From assembly GCA_004335835.1 (NCBI GenBank), contig RWJK01000499.1, positions 1 through 64,000 on the forward strand: a stretch of 64,000 nucleotides of DNA, written 5' to 3'. Shown here piece by piece: positions 29,677 through 41,478 of the stretch. The DNA comes from Scenedesmus sp. ARA3 (lineage: Eukaryota; Chlorophyta; Chlorophyceae; Sphaeropleales; Scenedesmaceae). Both the position numbers and the translations under genes were made by a program. Below the pieces are notes generated by a model. The model saw only the letters and a list, made by a program, of their open reading frames with translations. It did no database searches and was not told the origin of the DNA. Each line of letters starts with the position of its first letter. The stretch's first letter is position 1.

Positions 29677-30144
29677 ATGGCTGGCGCCATCAAAAAAAGC
29701 ACCAAAAAGCGTTACCTTGGTGAGTATTGTTTGGTGGTTGGTTTGGCTTGTAGCAGAGCGAGCCAATCTGTCAGCATGTGCCTTGTCGCCACCACAGGTG
29801 ACTGTTGCTCAGGCAAGTATGTTGTCTGTATACTGCTGGCAGTCGCCAATCTGATACTGTTGGTACTGGCAGTACTGCATGTACTCATATGCTTGCAATG
29901 CTGCTGCATGTTCCTGCGGGCCTTTGTCCAAGGTACAGGCCAAGCATGGCAGCGTACAAGCCAAACACATCTCGCTACTTCTGCAGACCTGACTGCCCCA
30001 AATTTGGGGCAAAGGGAGCTGCACGTCTTCGACGCCCTTCCGGGCGTCTGTGCATTCAAAGTACCCCAGATTAAAAAAGTAGCTATGGCTGGCCAGCTGG
30101 GGGCCTGCAGGCCCATCATGATCAAAGCTCCGCCATGTTTGTAA
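29677..30144 (+). CDS. Possible small single-pass membrane protein
   Basis: An ATG in good context (cggccATGG) opens a basic N-terminus, MAGAIKKSTKKRYLG. A GTGAGT donor at 29720 and CACAG acceptor before 29798 would remove a 78-bp intron without changing frame. The frame then encodes a hydrophobic segment (CILLAVANLILLVLAVLHVL, about residues 25-45) and a polar tail ending at TAA 30142. No family is recognised. The frame stops just before a dispersed repeat at 30161. Because the intron length is a multiple of three, the frame is open with or without splicing, so the evidence is modest. Confidence 0.35.
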   Translation: MAGAIKKSTKKRYLGEYCLVVGLACSRASQSVSMCLVATTGDCCSGKYVVCILLAVANLILLVLAVLHVLICLQCCCMFLRAFVQGTGQAWQRTSQTHLATSADLTAPNLGQRELHVFDALPGVCAFKVPQIKKVAMAGQLGACRPIMIKAPPCL

Positions 30145-32020
30145 AAGGGCGAAATCAATACAAAGCCAGGATCCCAAAGGACGCTGGTGATGCACAGCTG
30201 CGCACCTGCAAGCAATGCTGGACCAGAAGACCCCCCTAAAGTCTCCTGGCACTCCGAGTGGGCTGTTCATGTAGGCACGGCTGCCCGGCGCCGCTCCGAG
30301 CCAGGATAAATGTAACCTGAACGCCCAGCCGTGCGCTTCATTGGGCAAACAGCGGTGAGGCGCGGACAATGTTGTGCGGGCTACTGCCTGAAGAAGCTTT
30401 CTTCCTGACAACGGCGTGTGATGCGCTTGCGCGGTGACTGATGACAGCTGAGTTACCCACTGCCAGTGGGAGCTCATGGCAATGATGCGGACAATCGCGT
30501 CTGGTGACGGTGCGTGACACCAGCGCTGGTGACTGGCACTGCTGCCAGCACGCAGTGCGTGAGACCTGCAAGCAGCTGGCCGCCAAGCGCTGCTGCTGAC
30601 GCTGGTAATCTCCACCTGCCCATCAATGGTGATATGGCATAGTGGGCACAGTGCTGCTAGAGCTGCTGTGGGGGCAGCAGCTGCATAGCTGAGTCTCTTG
30701 AGGACTCCTTTAGGTGATAACACAGCCGCCTGTCGCTGTTATGACGTGTCACACAGGTTGGCAAGGGCTACAGTCGCCAGAGTCTCTTGATAAAATAAAC
30801 CTGCAGATTTTGGTCCAAAGTCCCGTGTGTCGTGATGTGTCCACGGCATGACACACGCCGCAGCAGTCACTGCCAGTCAGGCGGCGATTCTGATGGCGTT
30901 GATGCTATGGCTTGATGAGTAACATCATGATGATGATGATGCCAGTCAGGCGGCCTGACTTTGACACCGGCGGTGCACTTTGTGATTGCAGTGAGATCAG
31001 CTAATACTTTTCTGAGTCATGTCCTTACTTTGGTACTCATCATTGCTGTGCTCTGGACAACAGTGGCTGCAGACTGGACCACACTGTGGCAGGAAGACCA
31101 CAAGTTCAGAGCTGAAGTTCATGGAGTTCACCCATGGGTGGCCATGATCATCACTGATTAGCACGAGCATTTCTTGTTCGCTGACAGCAAGATTGCTTCT
31201 ATGAGCAGTGACCTTTGCACAGAAGAAGACAGAATATTGCTTCGCTGCTGTGCCGCCAGCCGCTGGCGCGATGCGTGTGGTCATTCAGCAGCTGAGTCAC
31301 AGCCCTGCCCGAGCTTTCGCAGCGATACCCAGATCCTGTTCATCTCACAAAGTAGCCAAAATAGAACAAAAACAAAGTTTCTTTCACAAAATATGCAAAC
31401 ATTGCGAGGCAATTGAGGACAATCTTCTGAAATCACCAATACCTAAACCAGAAGGCGAAAAGGTTACGCCATCACCTCTGGCAGGCTGCTACGTCCGCCA
31501 GAACACACTTGTTTGAAACAACACAACGGCATTGCATATGGTACCGCAGATCGTTTTGTTCAAGGCCAAAAACAATCGAAGTCAGGCTGAGCTGCATTCA
31601 CCATCCTCTTGTGTTATCGAAGGAACGGCCGATTGAAAGTTAGCATAGTTTACCTGGGTTTCGCGTGCACAGCGTGGCGTCTTTAGCGGGCACAGGAGCT
31701 GTGCGTCATATAAGCTGGAAGGCAGCTTAAAAGGCACCTGTAGCTTGCATCAACCCTTCAGGTGAGCTAGAGATTGATGAAGACAATATTGTCCCCGTTG
31801 CACGGGCTATGCGTGCCTCAAGAGGCCTGATTCTGCTTTGTATTGCTGTAGCAGCTGCCTATGCTTCCCTCCTCTTGTGCAGCTTGCTTGTCCTCTTCCT
31901 TTGCCTCGGATATTGATGTTCTGGTTAGTAAAGCTACCGCTGCCTCATGTGCATTGATCTAAATGGTGTTTGCCGCGCCCACTCGTCCTCCCTGCCACAC
32001 GCCCACGCAGTCCGCCAGCC
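30145..32020. other. Spacer with dispersed repeat; promoter side of the RRM gene
   Basis: It contains the repeat at 30161-30294 and otherwise no gene I can support. Open frames at 30961-31161 (plus), 30997-31284 (minus) and 31208-31516 (plus) have mixed composition and no recognised motif. A tandem ATG/ATC run (catgatgatgatgatg) lies near 30926. The 31160-31960 part is clearly less GC-rich than the genes. Confidence 0.5.
30161..30294 (+). repeat. Dispersed repeat family, copy at 30161 (related copies 45189, 45420, 47190, 7185)
   Basis: About 130 bp containing ccaggatccc, aaggacgctggt, caagcaatgctg, gtctcctggcactccgagtg and gtaggcacggctgcccggc. It matches 45189-45319 in direct orientation at roughly 85-90% by eye. 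Partial copies in opposite orientation are near 45420-45510, 47190-47285 and 7185-7240. Confidence 0.85.
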
Positions 32021-35000
32021 ATGCCGCACAGAGGCTTAGGCCTAGATGAAACGGAGGCGCTCAGCGGTAGCTTCGCTACCATGCTGACGACACAGGCCTC
32101 CACCGAAAACTTCTCAGGCAGCCTGTGTGCAGTATCTCTGGCGACGAACGAAGACGACAGCACCCTCACAGTGGTTCCTGTGGTCAGCAACGTGAGTTAC
32201 TTGGCAGGAACCAGCCATCACCCAGCTTGAGTGTGTACCTTGACTGCAACATGCGCCGGGCAGGCAGCTATGGTGCACCACACAGTGGATGACTCGCTGC
32301 TGCCGTTGTTGAACACCCCGCAGGTGGCGCTGTCTGCTGGAAACCCTGCCCCAGCCGCTGACAAGTCAGCCAACACTGCAGCAGCTGGGGAGCGGCGGCG
32401 CTTGTTCTTTGCCCAGGCAGCAGCAGATGCAACAGAGGAGCACATAAAGCAGTGGTTCAGCCAGTACGGGCGTGTAGAGTCTGTGCAGCTGTTCAACGAA
32501 GCAACAAACGGCATCAGCAGCGGCTATGGCTATGTAACAATGTCTAGCAACGAGCAGGCGGCAGCAGCACTGGCAGCAGTGCAGCAGAACCCACAGCTGC
32601 AGACACCTGTGGGCTTCCTGAACGTCAGCTGGCCGCTTGACGAGCCAGGTGCAGCAGCACCCACAGCAGCAGCAGCAGCAGCGGGCACCTCGACAAACCC
32701 TATGTCATCTCTAGCAGCGAACGCTGACCGCACGGTGAGCAAGCTGCTGCAGCAACCATTGTGTAGGACATGCCCTGGTTGTGGATCAAGTCCAGCCAAC
32801 TAATGAAACATGCGAGCAGCGACAGCAACCTTTGCACAGTATGCACAGTGTGCTGTTGCATCAGCACAGCTTCATGTGCCTGCAACGGCGCATGGGGCTG
32901 CAGCATCATGTTTCCTTGCATGGCTTCTGTTGCTGACGGGTCCTGCTCCTCCTGCTGCCCCCTCTGCTGCCGCCGCTGCTGCTGCTGCTGTGCCTTTTGT
33001 TTAACTTTCAGCTCTTCTTCGCTAAGGTGCCGCCCACTGCGCTGGCCAGCGAGGTGGAGCTGCTGTTTGGCAGCTTTGGCAAGCTGGCCGAGGTGAACCT
33101 GTTCCGCGCATGGGCAGGAGCCAAACACAGCAAGGTGAGCAGCCACAGCCAGAGAAGCAAGCATACTTGCAGCAAGCATACCTGCAGCAAGCATACCTGC
33201 AGCAGGCACAACTACCGCCAGCACAACTGCTACAGGCGCGCGTGAGGCGGATGTATTGCTTGTAATTACCATCAGGCAGTTTTTACCGGCTGACCTGTCA
33301 CCAGTGTTGCAAATCTGCAATTTGGCACACTCGGCTGGACATCTGTGGAAACAACACCTGCCAACCATGACGAATCAAGAAGCTGCCATGCTGCAGTGTG
33401 TGCCAGCAACTGTGCGTGTGTACTTCACACGCCTCAGCGACTGCCTGCCTAACCGCCTGCCTGCGTCCCGCCCTGCCTGCTGGCCTGCCTGCGCTTCAGG
33501 GCTGCGGCCTGATCACATATGTGGACAGGCAGCGTGCTGCCGTTGCCATCGCGCAGCTGCACGGCAAGTACGTGTTCCCCGGCAGCGACTGCCCCATTGT
33601 GGTGGAGTGGATGGACCTCAAGAAGCAGCGCCCAGTCGGTGGGGATGCGGCTGCTTGCAGGAAGTTACTTTGAATCAGCTACTTTGTGTTTTGCTGCATC
33701 CAGTTGTTGTGAGTACAGCCGGGGAAAGGATTGTGACTATGTGTCTTCATGTCTACATGCTGCGTTCTGTAAGCACCTGGACATGTTTTGATGTTGATGC
33801 ACTGCGCAGAGGAGTGCTGGGCAGGTGTTGTCAGCTGTGCATTGGTAGGCAAGCCTGCTGTTGGACTTAAGGTGGCTTCGTCTTCTGCCTGGCACCATAC
33901 AAGGCAACAACACTCATCCTCCGCGCCCACACCACGCACCAGAAGTGCACATGCTTTCTCTTGCCCCTGACCCCCCCCCCNATTCCTGCTGCCGCACCTC
34001 CATCTGCTGCTGCAGCCCCGCCGCCACCCGCGGACAAGCCGCCGCTGGGCTGTGCGCACGACGCGTACAAGCTGCTGCTGAGCAACATCCCGCTGTCGGT
34101 CAGCGAGGCAGACCTCGCTGCGGTGCTGCGGCAGTACGGCCACGTGGTGCAGCTGGCACTGGCGCCAGACGGCTCAGGGGTGAGCGCTGCTGCTGCTGCT
34201 GCTGCATGTCGTAAAATGATGAATCTATGCAGTAGATGCATGGCTGCGCACCTTCAAGCATTGCTGGAGCAGGAGATCGTGCTGTGGCGGGCCTGTGTGG
34301 AGCTGCGGAGCGCTTCTGATGTGTGCGCCGCTTGCATGGCGTGCTGGTGGAGCAGTGATGGCAGCCGGTGTGTGTGCCGAGCATCGGCAACTTTTTGCAC
34401 GTTCTACGCAACGTTGCAGCCTCTGCCCCATGGACACTGCTGCACACACCCACACTGCCTCGACCCGCTGACACTCCCTCTGCTGCTGCTGCTGTGCCGT
34501 CCTGCAGGCCGCCTCCTCCGGTCACGTGTGGTACGCCACCAAGCAGGCAGCTGACGCGCTGCAGTCGCGCGTCAAGGCTGAGCCGGTCTGGCTGCGCGAC
34601 GCACGCACCAACCAGGACTTGGCCTTAGCCGTGAAGCGCGCGCGCAAGCCCGGCATGCTGGGCCCTAGCGGCAACAGCTGCATGCCGGGCCGCAACAGGG
34701 CGATGACGCCCAACGGCGTCGCGATGAGCAGCAGCAGCAACAGCAGCAGCAGCCTGCTGCCGCTGATGCACTTCAGCGGCGGCTACGCCGTGGCCAATGA
34801 TCCCGGCGCGCAGCTTGCGCAGATGCAGGCGGCGGGCCTTGCGCGGATCGGCTCCATGGATGCGTCCATGCTGGGCCCTGACGTCATCCGGCTGCTGCCG
34901 CTGCAGCCGTTGGCTGGTGGTATGCAGCCACAGCAGGGCCTGGCGCCCGGCTACATGGCTGTGGATGTGTGCGAGGCGATGCTGGATGCCTCGTATGACC

Positions 35001-36029
35001 CTGCAGGCCTGGGGCTAGGCGCAACCATGCCTGTGCACCTGCAGCCCTCCATTGCATCGCAGGTAAGGGGCGCTCCTCGTTAGGTTGCTTCTGCTGCGTC
35101 TGTTGCGTCCTGCAATATAGGACACATGCACGTGGTGCTGTATGCTCGGGCTGTGCCTGTAGGTTGCTGGCGGCTGCTGTCACTGTATTCTGGTTGGTTC
35201 TGGCGACACTGCTGCCAGGGGTGTTGTTTTGTGTGATGCAGCAGCTGCATCTTGCCTGACGCCCGTATTGTACGTGCCTGCCTGCGTTGCCGCCTGTTGT
35301 CCCCTGCCCTGCTTCCCTCTTCGGCAGCAGATGGCTAGCCAGATGGCTCTGCAGCGCGCGAGCCAGCAGCAGCGTGTCACTGCCAACAGCCAGATGTGCC
35401 TCGTGCCCAGTGCAGCAATGAGCTCGGGCCAGCACTGCATGTCATCTCCCGCCAACATTCTGGGCGGGCTTGACGAGTTCGAAGGGTTTGAAGGCAGCTT
35501 CAACATGTCACTGCCACGTGGCGGGCTCGGCATGCCAGGCGCAGCTCAGCAGCAGGTGGTGTCCATGGTGCAGCAGCCGCTGCTGCAGCAGCAGGCAGCC
35601 GGCGCCATGTGGCAGCAGCAGCAGCAGCACGCACGGCCGCAGCCGCAGATGGTGCAGATGAGCCAGTCTCAGCCGCTGCCGCAGCTGCAGCCCAACCAGC
35701 AGCAGCACATGATGGTGCTGCCTCAGAATGCAGCCATGCAGATGCAGCTGCGCCAGCAGCAGCAGCAGGTGCAGCAGCAGATGCCGCAGCAGTACGCTGC
35801 AGGCGCTGGCGCCGGCAGCGTTGGAGGCTACAAGAGTATTGCTGTGCCGATTGAGGCGCACGAGGTGCACCTGATTGTGGAGAACCTGGTGTTTTTCTCA
35901 GCCCGCAGCGGCGCACAGGTCACAATCACGTCTCTGCCCGGTGCTGCCCTGGCCATCATGATTTCAGGCAGGCCTGACCAGGTGGCTGCAGCACAATCCC
36001 TGCTTGCTGCTGCTCGCAGCAGGGCCTAA
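32021..36029 (+). CDS. RNA-binding protein with three RRMs, Gln-rich region and KH-like C-terminus
   Basis: Exons 32021-32191, 32264-32734, 33012-33134, 33500-33638, 34016-34179, 34508-35062 and 35328-36029 give 774 residues in exact phase. RRM1 (RLFFAQ ... SGYGYVTM), RRM2 (LFFAKV ... GCGLITYV) and RRM3 (KLLLSNIP ... GHVWYATK) are followed by a basic linker, a Met/Gln-rich low-complexity region and a terminal ~60-residue module. That module reads IAVPIEAHEVHLIVENL, then SGAQVTIT and IMISGRPDQVAAAQSLL. It has KH-like strand/helix spacing but no intact GxxG loop. The arrangement suggests a post-transcriptional regulator of the CELF/Bruno or algal clock RNA-binding type, which is inference. The start has a good context (cagccATGCC). 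An N at 33981 lies in the C-rich tract of intron 4, next to ten Cs, and does not affect coding. Confidence 0.88.
33155..33215 (+). repeat. 15-bp minisatellite in RRM gene intron 3
   Basis: Three copies of AGCAAGCATACCTGC plus a degenerate fourth follow the exon 3 donor. Confidence 0.85.
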
Positions 36030-36150
36030 GCCGGCAGGCCTGGTCAGGTAGCTGCAGCACATCCCCTGCTTGCTGCTGCACGCAGCAGGGCGCAGTCAGG
36101 CAGCTGCAGCGCTGCAGTCCCTGCTTGCAGTTGCCTGGAGCAGGGCCTCA
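35960..36150 (+). repeat. Three degenerate tandem copies of the RRM gene coding end
   Basis: The terminal coding bases (PDQVAAAQSLLAAARSRA, ending at 36029) recur twice in the 3' flank, at about 36036-36092 and 36095-36150. Shared words are caggtggctgcagcac and ccctgcttgctgctgc. Period is about 65 bp. The copies lie beyond the TAA. Confidence 0.88.
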
Positions 36151-39100
36151 GGTGGCGGCAGTTTTGAGTTGCCTGGCAGCTGCTGCAGGAGCAGCTGGAG
36201 TGAGCTGTGCCTGCAGATGTATTGATTCAAGCCTTGGAGGCATTCGAGACATTGGAGTGCTTGCTTGTCAGGGGTGTGGGACGGATCCCAGGAGCTGGTG
36301 CAGTCGTATCGCGCACGGTGCGGTGCGTGAGAAGCACGTGTCTGCAACTTGCTGAGGGCTGGGTTGATCACAGGTCTGATTGAGCAGGGCTGCACTGAAC
36401 TATTCTGTTTCGTGTTTTGGAGTGGGGACGAGGGCCGGGCCGGCGAGCATGGTTGTTGTGTCTGGCAGTTTGCTGGTGTGATTGTCAGCCGGCAATAGCC
36501 AGGCGTGGTGGTGGCTGCAAACCTTGGGTTTTGCCTTGATTGAGGCATTCCAGCACTGGCAAGTAGGTGCTTGCACTGCTGAGCGATTGTATCCAGACCT
36601 GCCGTGCTTTGCTAGCGCGTACATGCTTCGGCTTCCTGTAGACTGTTGCTGTGCACTACTTGAGGCGCGCTTTAGCAGCTGACGACACTACTACGTTTGC
36701 TTGTACAGGAGGTGTGCTGCAGATGCGTTGAGTGCTGGTGTTGTGAGGCTGGTCAGAAGAGATTCGCTGCTGCTGCTTTTGCCGTGTGATACTGTGTGCG
36801 GGTTGGTGCCCCTAGGCGGGCTGGGATGCTACAATCACTCTAGCCTGGCTGCGTGAGGGGTCAACAGCTTGAGCAGCCATACCCCAACTTGACATTGTTT
36901 CTGACACTAGACACATCCATTGGAGTGGCAACACCAGCATTGATTGCATACACCCTGGCCCGCTCACGGCAACTAGCAGTGGGCAGGGCATGTTGAGGAT
37001 GGAGCTTCAGCTGTCAGTGCTTGCTGCAGCTTTGAAAGCTGCAGACACTGGCAAACATGCATTGCATGCTCCGTAGGCCTGTGCGGTGCATTCCTTCAGT
37101 CACATGCGTTGCTGGCTGTGTTGTCTTGCTGTACATGCAGTGCAAGTTTGCGGCTACTGCAGTTGGCAGTGCTGGGCAGAGCGTGAAAGGCTGAAGCAAC
37201 AAAGGTGCTGTCACTGCACGTGGCTGGCGCGTTAATGGTGTTCTTGAAACGTGGGTTCCTGCTGTCGTGCTGGTGCCTGCTTAATCCACACACCTGTTCA
37301 ACCATCACTGCAGCGTGTGTACGAACTTTCTGATCATCAGCGCAACACGCGCAGCGGTACCCACAGCGATTGGTGCAGCGTGTTGCCGCACGTCCAATGC
37401 GCTGCGCTGTGGTTATCATGCTGCTACGTGTCGCTGTGTTGCATATACCTTGTGCCAAGGCCTGTCACAAATATGCTCGACGTGGCTGTCACTAACTGTG
37501 AAAGCAGGCAGTGGCACACTGCGCATGTCTCTCAGAGGCTTGCTGTACTAGACCTCGCCTGCCTGGCTTATGTGTAGAACGGCCATTAAATCTGCAGGCT
37601 GCTACTCGCGTTCATGTGCTTGCAGTTGTGCTTGTGCGGCGCATGTTGAATGGGCGGCATTGTGCGCTTGTGGACGGGTTTGGTGCATGCTCTTGACGCC
37701 GCGTGGAAGCACCAGCAGCAAGGGTGGGACCACGCCGTGTGCTTCAACAGATGCAGGCGACAGGCTCACCTTGCTGCTTGGAGCATCCAGCAATGCGTGT
37801 GTTGTGTGCAGGCCCCTAACTCTGCCCACTGTCAGTGCATGGTTGCATCTACAACAGGGCATGATGCGTTGATTTCGGTTTGCTTTATTCCGGTTTGCTT
37901 GGTCGTGTGTGACGGCTGCATGGTGTTTGTGCGTCGAATGCAGCTGCTGTCGGCGTGCTGCGGCGCAGTGGGCGCCTGCTCGCCTGACTACGCCTGACGC
38001 AAAAGGCTTTGGTGCATATTCTATGCACCAATAGAATATGCATGGCGGCGGTTTCTGGGTGCAGCTAGAAGAGCTCACCTCAGACTTCGGATGGTGGGCA
38101 GTCTGGGTTGTGGAATAGTTCAACTTGAAATAGTACAACTGGCATTGTTGGCAGAGAATGGCTCGCGGCGGGTGACAGCTGGTCTGACTGTCATGCAGCC
38201 GTGCTGTGCTGGCAGGCTCTGCCGTGGTTGCCACCCATTGATTCAGCAGAGAACAGGCCCTACCTGAATGCCATGCGCTGGCGGCTGTCTGGTCCAACAA
38301 TCTACGTCCGACGCGGTATTGCCATCAACGTTACATGCGCGTTTACTTGTACCGCCCACATCACACCACATGTGACGGCAACTGCTTGAGTGGGCACAAG
38401 ATCATGCATTGCGCCTGGGCTAAGGTGACATGCTGCACTTGCAGACTGCTGCGAGGTAGCACGCATGCGTTCTTCCCAATGCACTGCTGTGAGACTGGCA
38501 TCTGAATGTTGCAGTATGCAGCAGCCGCCGCTGCTCTCGTTAACCGTCCTCTGCAGCAGCATGCGGCTGGTGGGCAGCACTTGCCGAAAGTGGTTGGGCT
38601 GGCTTGGGTTGGTTGCGCTGGATGGGCCGGCTCGACCTTTTGTTCGTGTGTGGCGAGGGTTGCTTGATGCGAGGCTGGCTGGCAGCCATATTTGGGGTTT
38701 ATGCTGTGCTTATCTGTTGCATTGTGCAGCGGCGTTTACCCCACACGGGGCGCCGCTGCACTCCTGTTAGTCCTTTTGCTGTCTGCCGCCTTGTTCGCAT
38801 GTCGTGTTGGTGAGCCGCCAGCATCATGTGCTGTTGACGGCAGTGTACAAACAGCTCTGTCGTTGCTAGGGCCGCTTGCCGTACCGCTCCGTGTCTGCGG
38901 TGTACTGCATTTTGCCAGGCATGCTGCGTATGCATGCTGGGCTTTGAGCTGTTGAGGCTCAAAGCTGAGGCTGATACTGTGTACACGTGTACATTCACCC
39001 ACCCGCTCATTTTCATGTGGGCACTGCTGCTTCGTGCTCGCTCTCACATTGGCGCAGGCCACGCCTGTTGTTGTGCTGTGGCCTGGCCCTTTCGACACCT

Positions 39101-41478
39101 GCTTCATTGAGATGTTTGTCAACTTGCGGTTGCCCCGGAACCGAACATAACAGTTGGTGGAATGCATTGTTGAGCTTCCGGCGAGCTCCACTTTACTTTA
39201 CTTGGCCCTTCCCTTTACTTGGCCCTTCCCTCCTTGCAGCCAGGATCTGTTGCTGCATTGCCGCCTGCGGCATCTGTGAGAGAATAAGCAGCCGCGGGCC
39301 GCTGCTGCATTCAGAGCAGCTGCCCACGGCTGAGCTGAGGTGTGTGGTTGCGTGTCTGTGCTGTGGCTTTGTGCGCACTGTGAGGACATGTGACAGTGCT
39401 GTACCCCGTGAGATGGGGGCTTGCGATCACTGCAGGCATGGATGCCATTCAAGGGTAGAGGGCTTTTGATCCTGTTGTGTATGAGCGCCGATGTGTCCTC
39501 GTACTTGCTTTGCACCTGACCAACGCATGCAGGTGATGTTCGTTCGTTCAATGTAACTCCCTATGAATACTCCCACTCCTTTTGTGATTTGAAAAACACA
39601 GGCCTTCCCAGCTTTCACTGTTGCAGTGTCATCCAGGTTTTAATATCCCGCAATCTGGCCGGCATTAGTGGCAAGGATTCTCATTGCGCGGCACTGTGCG
39701 GCACACACGCACTGTGCGGCACTGTGCGGCACAGCTCCTTGCCGTGTACACTTGTGCATGCATTGATGTTGCCAAGCAAGGCCGTTTGCACAATTCGAGT
39801 GATCGCCGTGCTGCAGCAGTGCCAGGGGCTCACACAAACACATCATAGCGGGGACGTTCCACGCCTGCCGAGCTTGTTACAAAGACGGCCTTTGTAGGGT
39901 GATTCAGCTCCTCAGCTGAGGAGGGTCCTGCAGGACCGTGAGCAGTGCTGCACAGCTGCTCAATTCACAAGGTTCCAGCATACCAGAGTGTACACGCAGG
40001 CCACAACCACGTGCTGCTGACAATCTGGTACAACTTGCGTGGCACACGCAGGCCATCTGCATACGAACCCACGTAACAGAACGTGTCACAAACACACCGC
40101 GACGTCCAAAAGATGCGCATACGCTGCCATGCTGCATGCATTTGTTCACCCGCACAGCGCTGCTGGTGGCGTGCTGCACCTGGCATGCTGGGTGTGACTG
40201 TCAGCTGCATGCTGCGCTGTAGTTGAATCCCACCGCGCACCACCCCCGCAGCCCATGCTGCACTGCATGCGTTTGATTAACGTAAAAACCCCGTTGCTTC
40301 GCCCCTTCCGTGCTGCATGCGTTTAAAAACATAAAACCCCGATGCATCACCTCTTCCTTCACAACAAGCAGTCAGTAAAGCTGCAAAACTCACACGCAGC
40401 GGCCCTGGTACATGGAAGCACAGCAGGCGCCGCTAGAAAAATGCACGGCACAAGGTAAGTATGGATGTGCACCCTCCGCAGCAAGCCTGCTGAAGGGTGC
40501 CAAGGCTGTGCAGTACAGCCGCAGACTTTGCGTGACATTAAACCAACTATCATTTGGATGCATGCATGCAGCGTGCACAGCAGCAGCCCAAAGCACAAGG
40601 GGTGCTGCTAGCAGGCAACACAGCTGCTCTCACTCCGGCCTGCAAGCGGAGCGTGCGGCGCTGAAACTGGTAGTACCAATACCCGGATCAGTCAAAGCCT
40701 TTTGCCATGCAGCTATCACGTGAGATGCAATGGCCTTGTCATGAGTGCTGAGCCGAGCAACAAGCCTTATTTCTGCCATGAACCTCAAAAGATGAGCCAT
40801 GCGTGCAAAACTGCCATGAACTGCAGAAGATGAGCCATGCGTGCAAAACTCAAACCTTCTTTCCTTCTATCCGTGGGTGAGCCTCCCACATCAAATCTTT
40901 GCAACACACACATGCACCATCCCATTCCGCCACAGCCCAAAACAAGTATTGTACATAAGGCCAAATGCTGTACGTAACAGTTGCGGAAGCACCAAAGCGC
41001 GGGCTGTCGTGTAAGTAGGGAGGATATGCAGGATGCAGCTTCATCTCGCTGCGTGCCGTGAAGCCAAAAACGCGCCACACAGCTCATGTACGCAACTTCC
41101 GCGGCATGCCACAATTTAGGGGTGTCGGAAAAACACTCGCCAAGTTCTGTCTGGTCAAACTGAAAAAGCCACAGCTTCAAACTGCACAACAAACTCCCGT
41201 AGCAGCCACAGCACCGCCACTGTTGAAAGACCGTCTCAAGGTTATTCCCCAAATCATTAACGCCGTTGCAGGCTTTTCAGTAACACCTTTGTAATAGCTC
41301 AAACTGGATCAATCTCTTCCTCAGCACCTGCACAGCACCGCCTGCTGCTGCAGCATCTGGTCCTCGCACATCATTCTCTTTGCTGCTCCAAGCCATACTT
41401 GCACATCTGGGGACATTTGCTGCTGTGGCTCATTTTAAATGTTATAACAAAGCCGCAGAGCTCGCCAGAGGTAACTTT
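36030..41478. other. 5.4-kb gene-poor convergent spacer
   Basis: This lies between the ends of the RRM gene and the PBP-like gene. It holds long GC-rich frames on both strands with no recognisable domain and no convincing exon chain. Small features are a hairpin at 38013-38042, a repeated tttacttggcccttccc at about 39190-39235, a GCGGCACTGT tandem at 39690-39742 and a duplicated gcatgcgttt...ataaaaccccg segment at 40265-40350. Frames at 40785-41252 (minus) and 41058-41294 (plus) overlap each other and are unassigned. Confidence 0.5.
38013..38042. repeat. Perfect 12-bp inverted repeat
   Basis: TGCATATTCTAT, 6-bp loop gcacca, ATAGAATATGCA. A second overlapping palindrome, GGTGCATA-ttc-TATGCACC, starts at 38011, so two alternative hairpins are possible. 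Confidence 0.9.

Noticed and set aside
40785..41294. Overlapping 155-codon minus and 78-codon plus frames near the PBP gene end
   Set aside because: Both are open over the same bases, neither shows a domain, and no splice partner was found.
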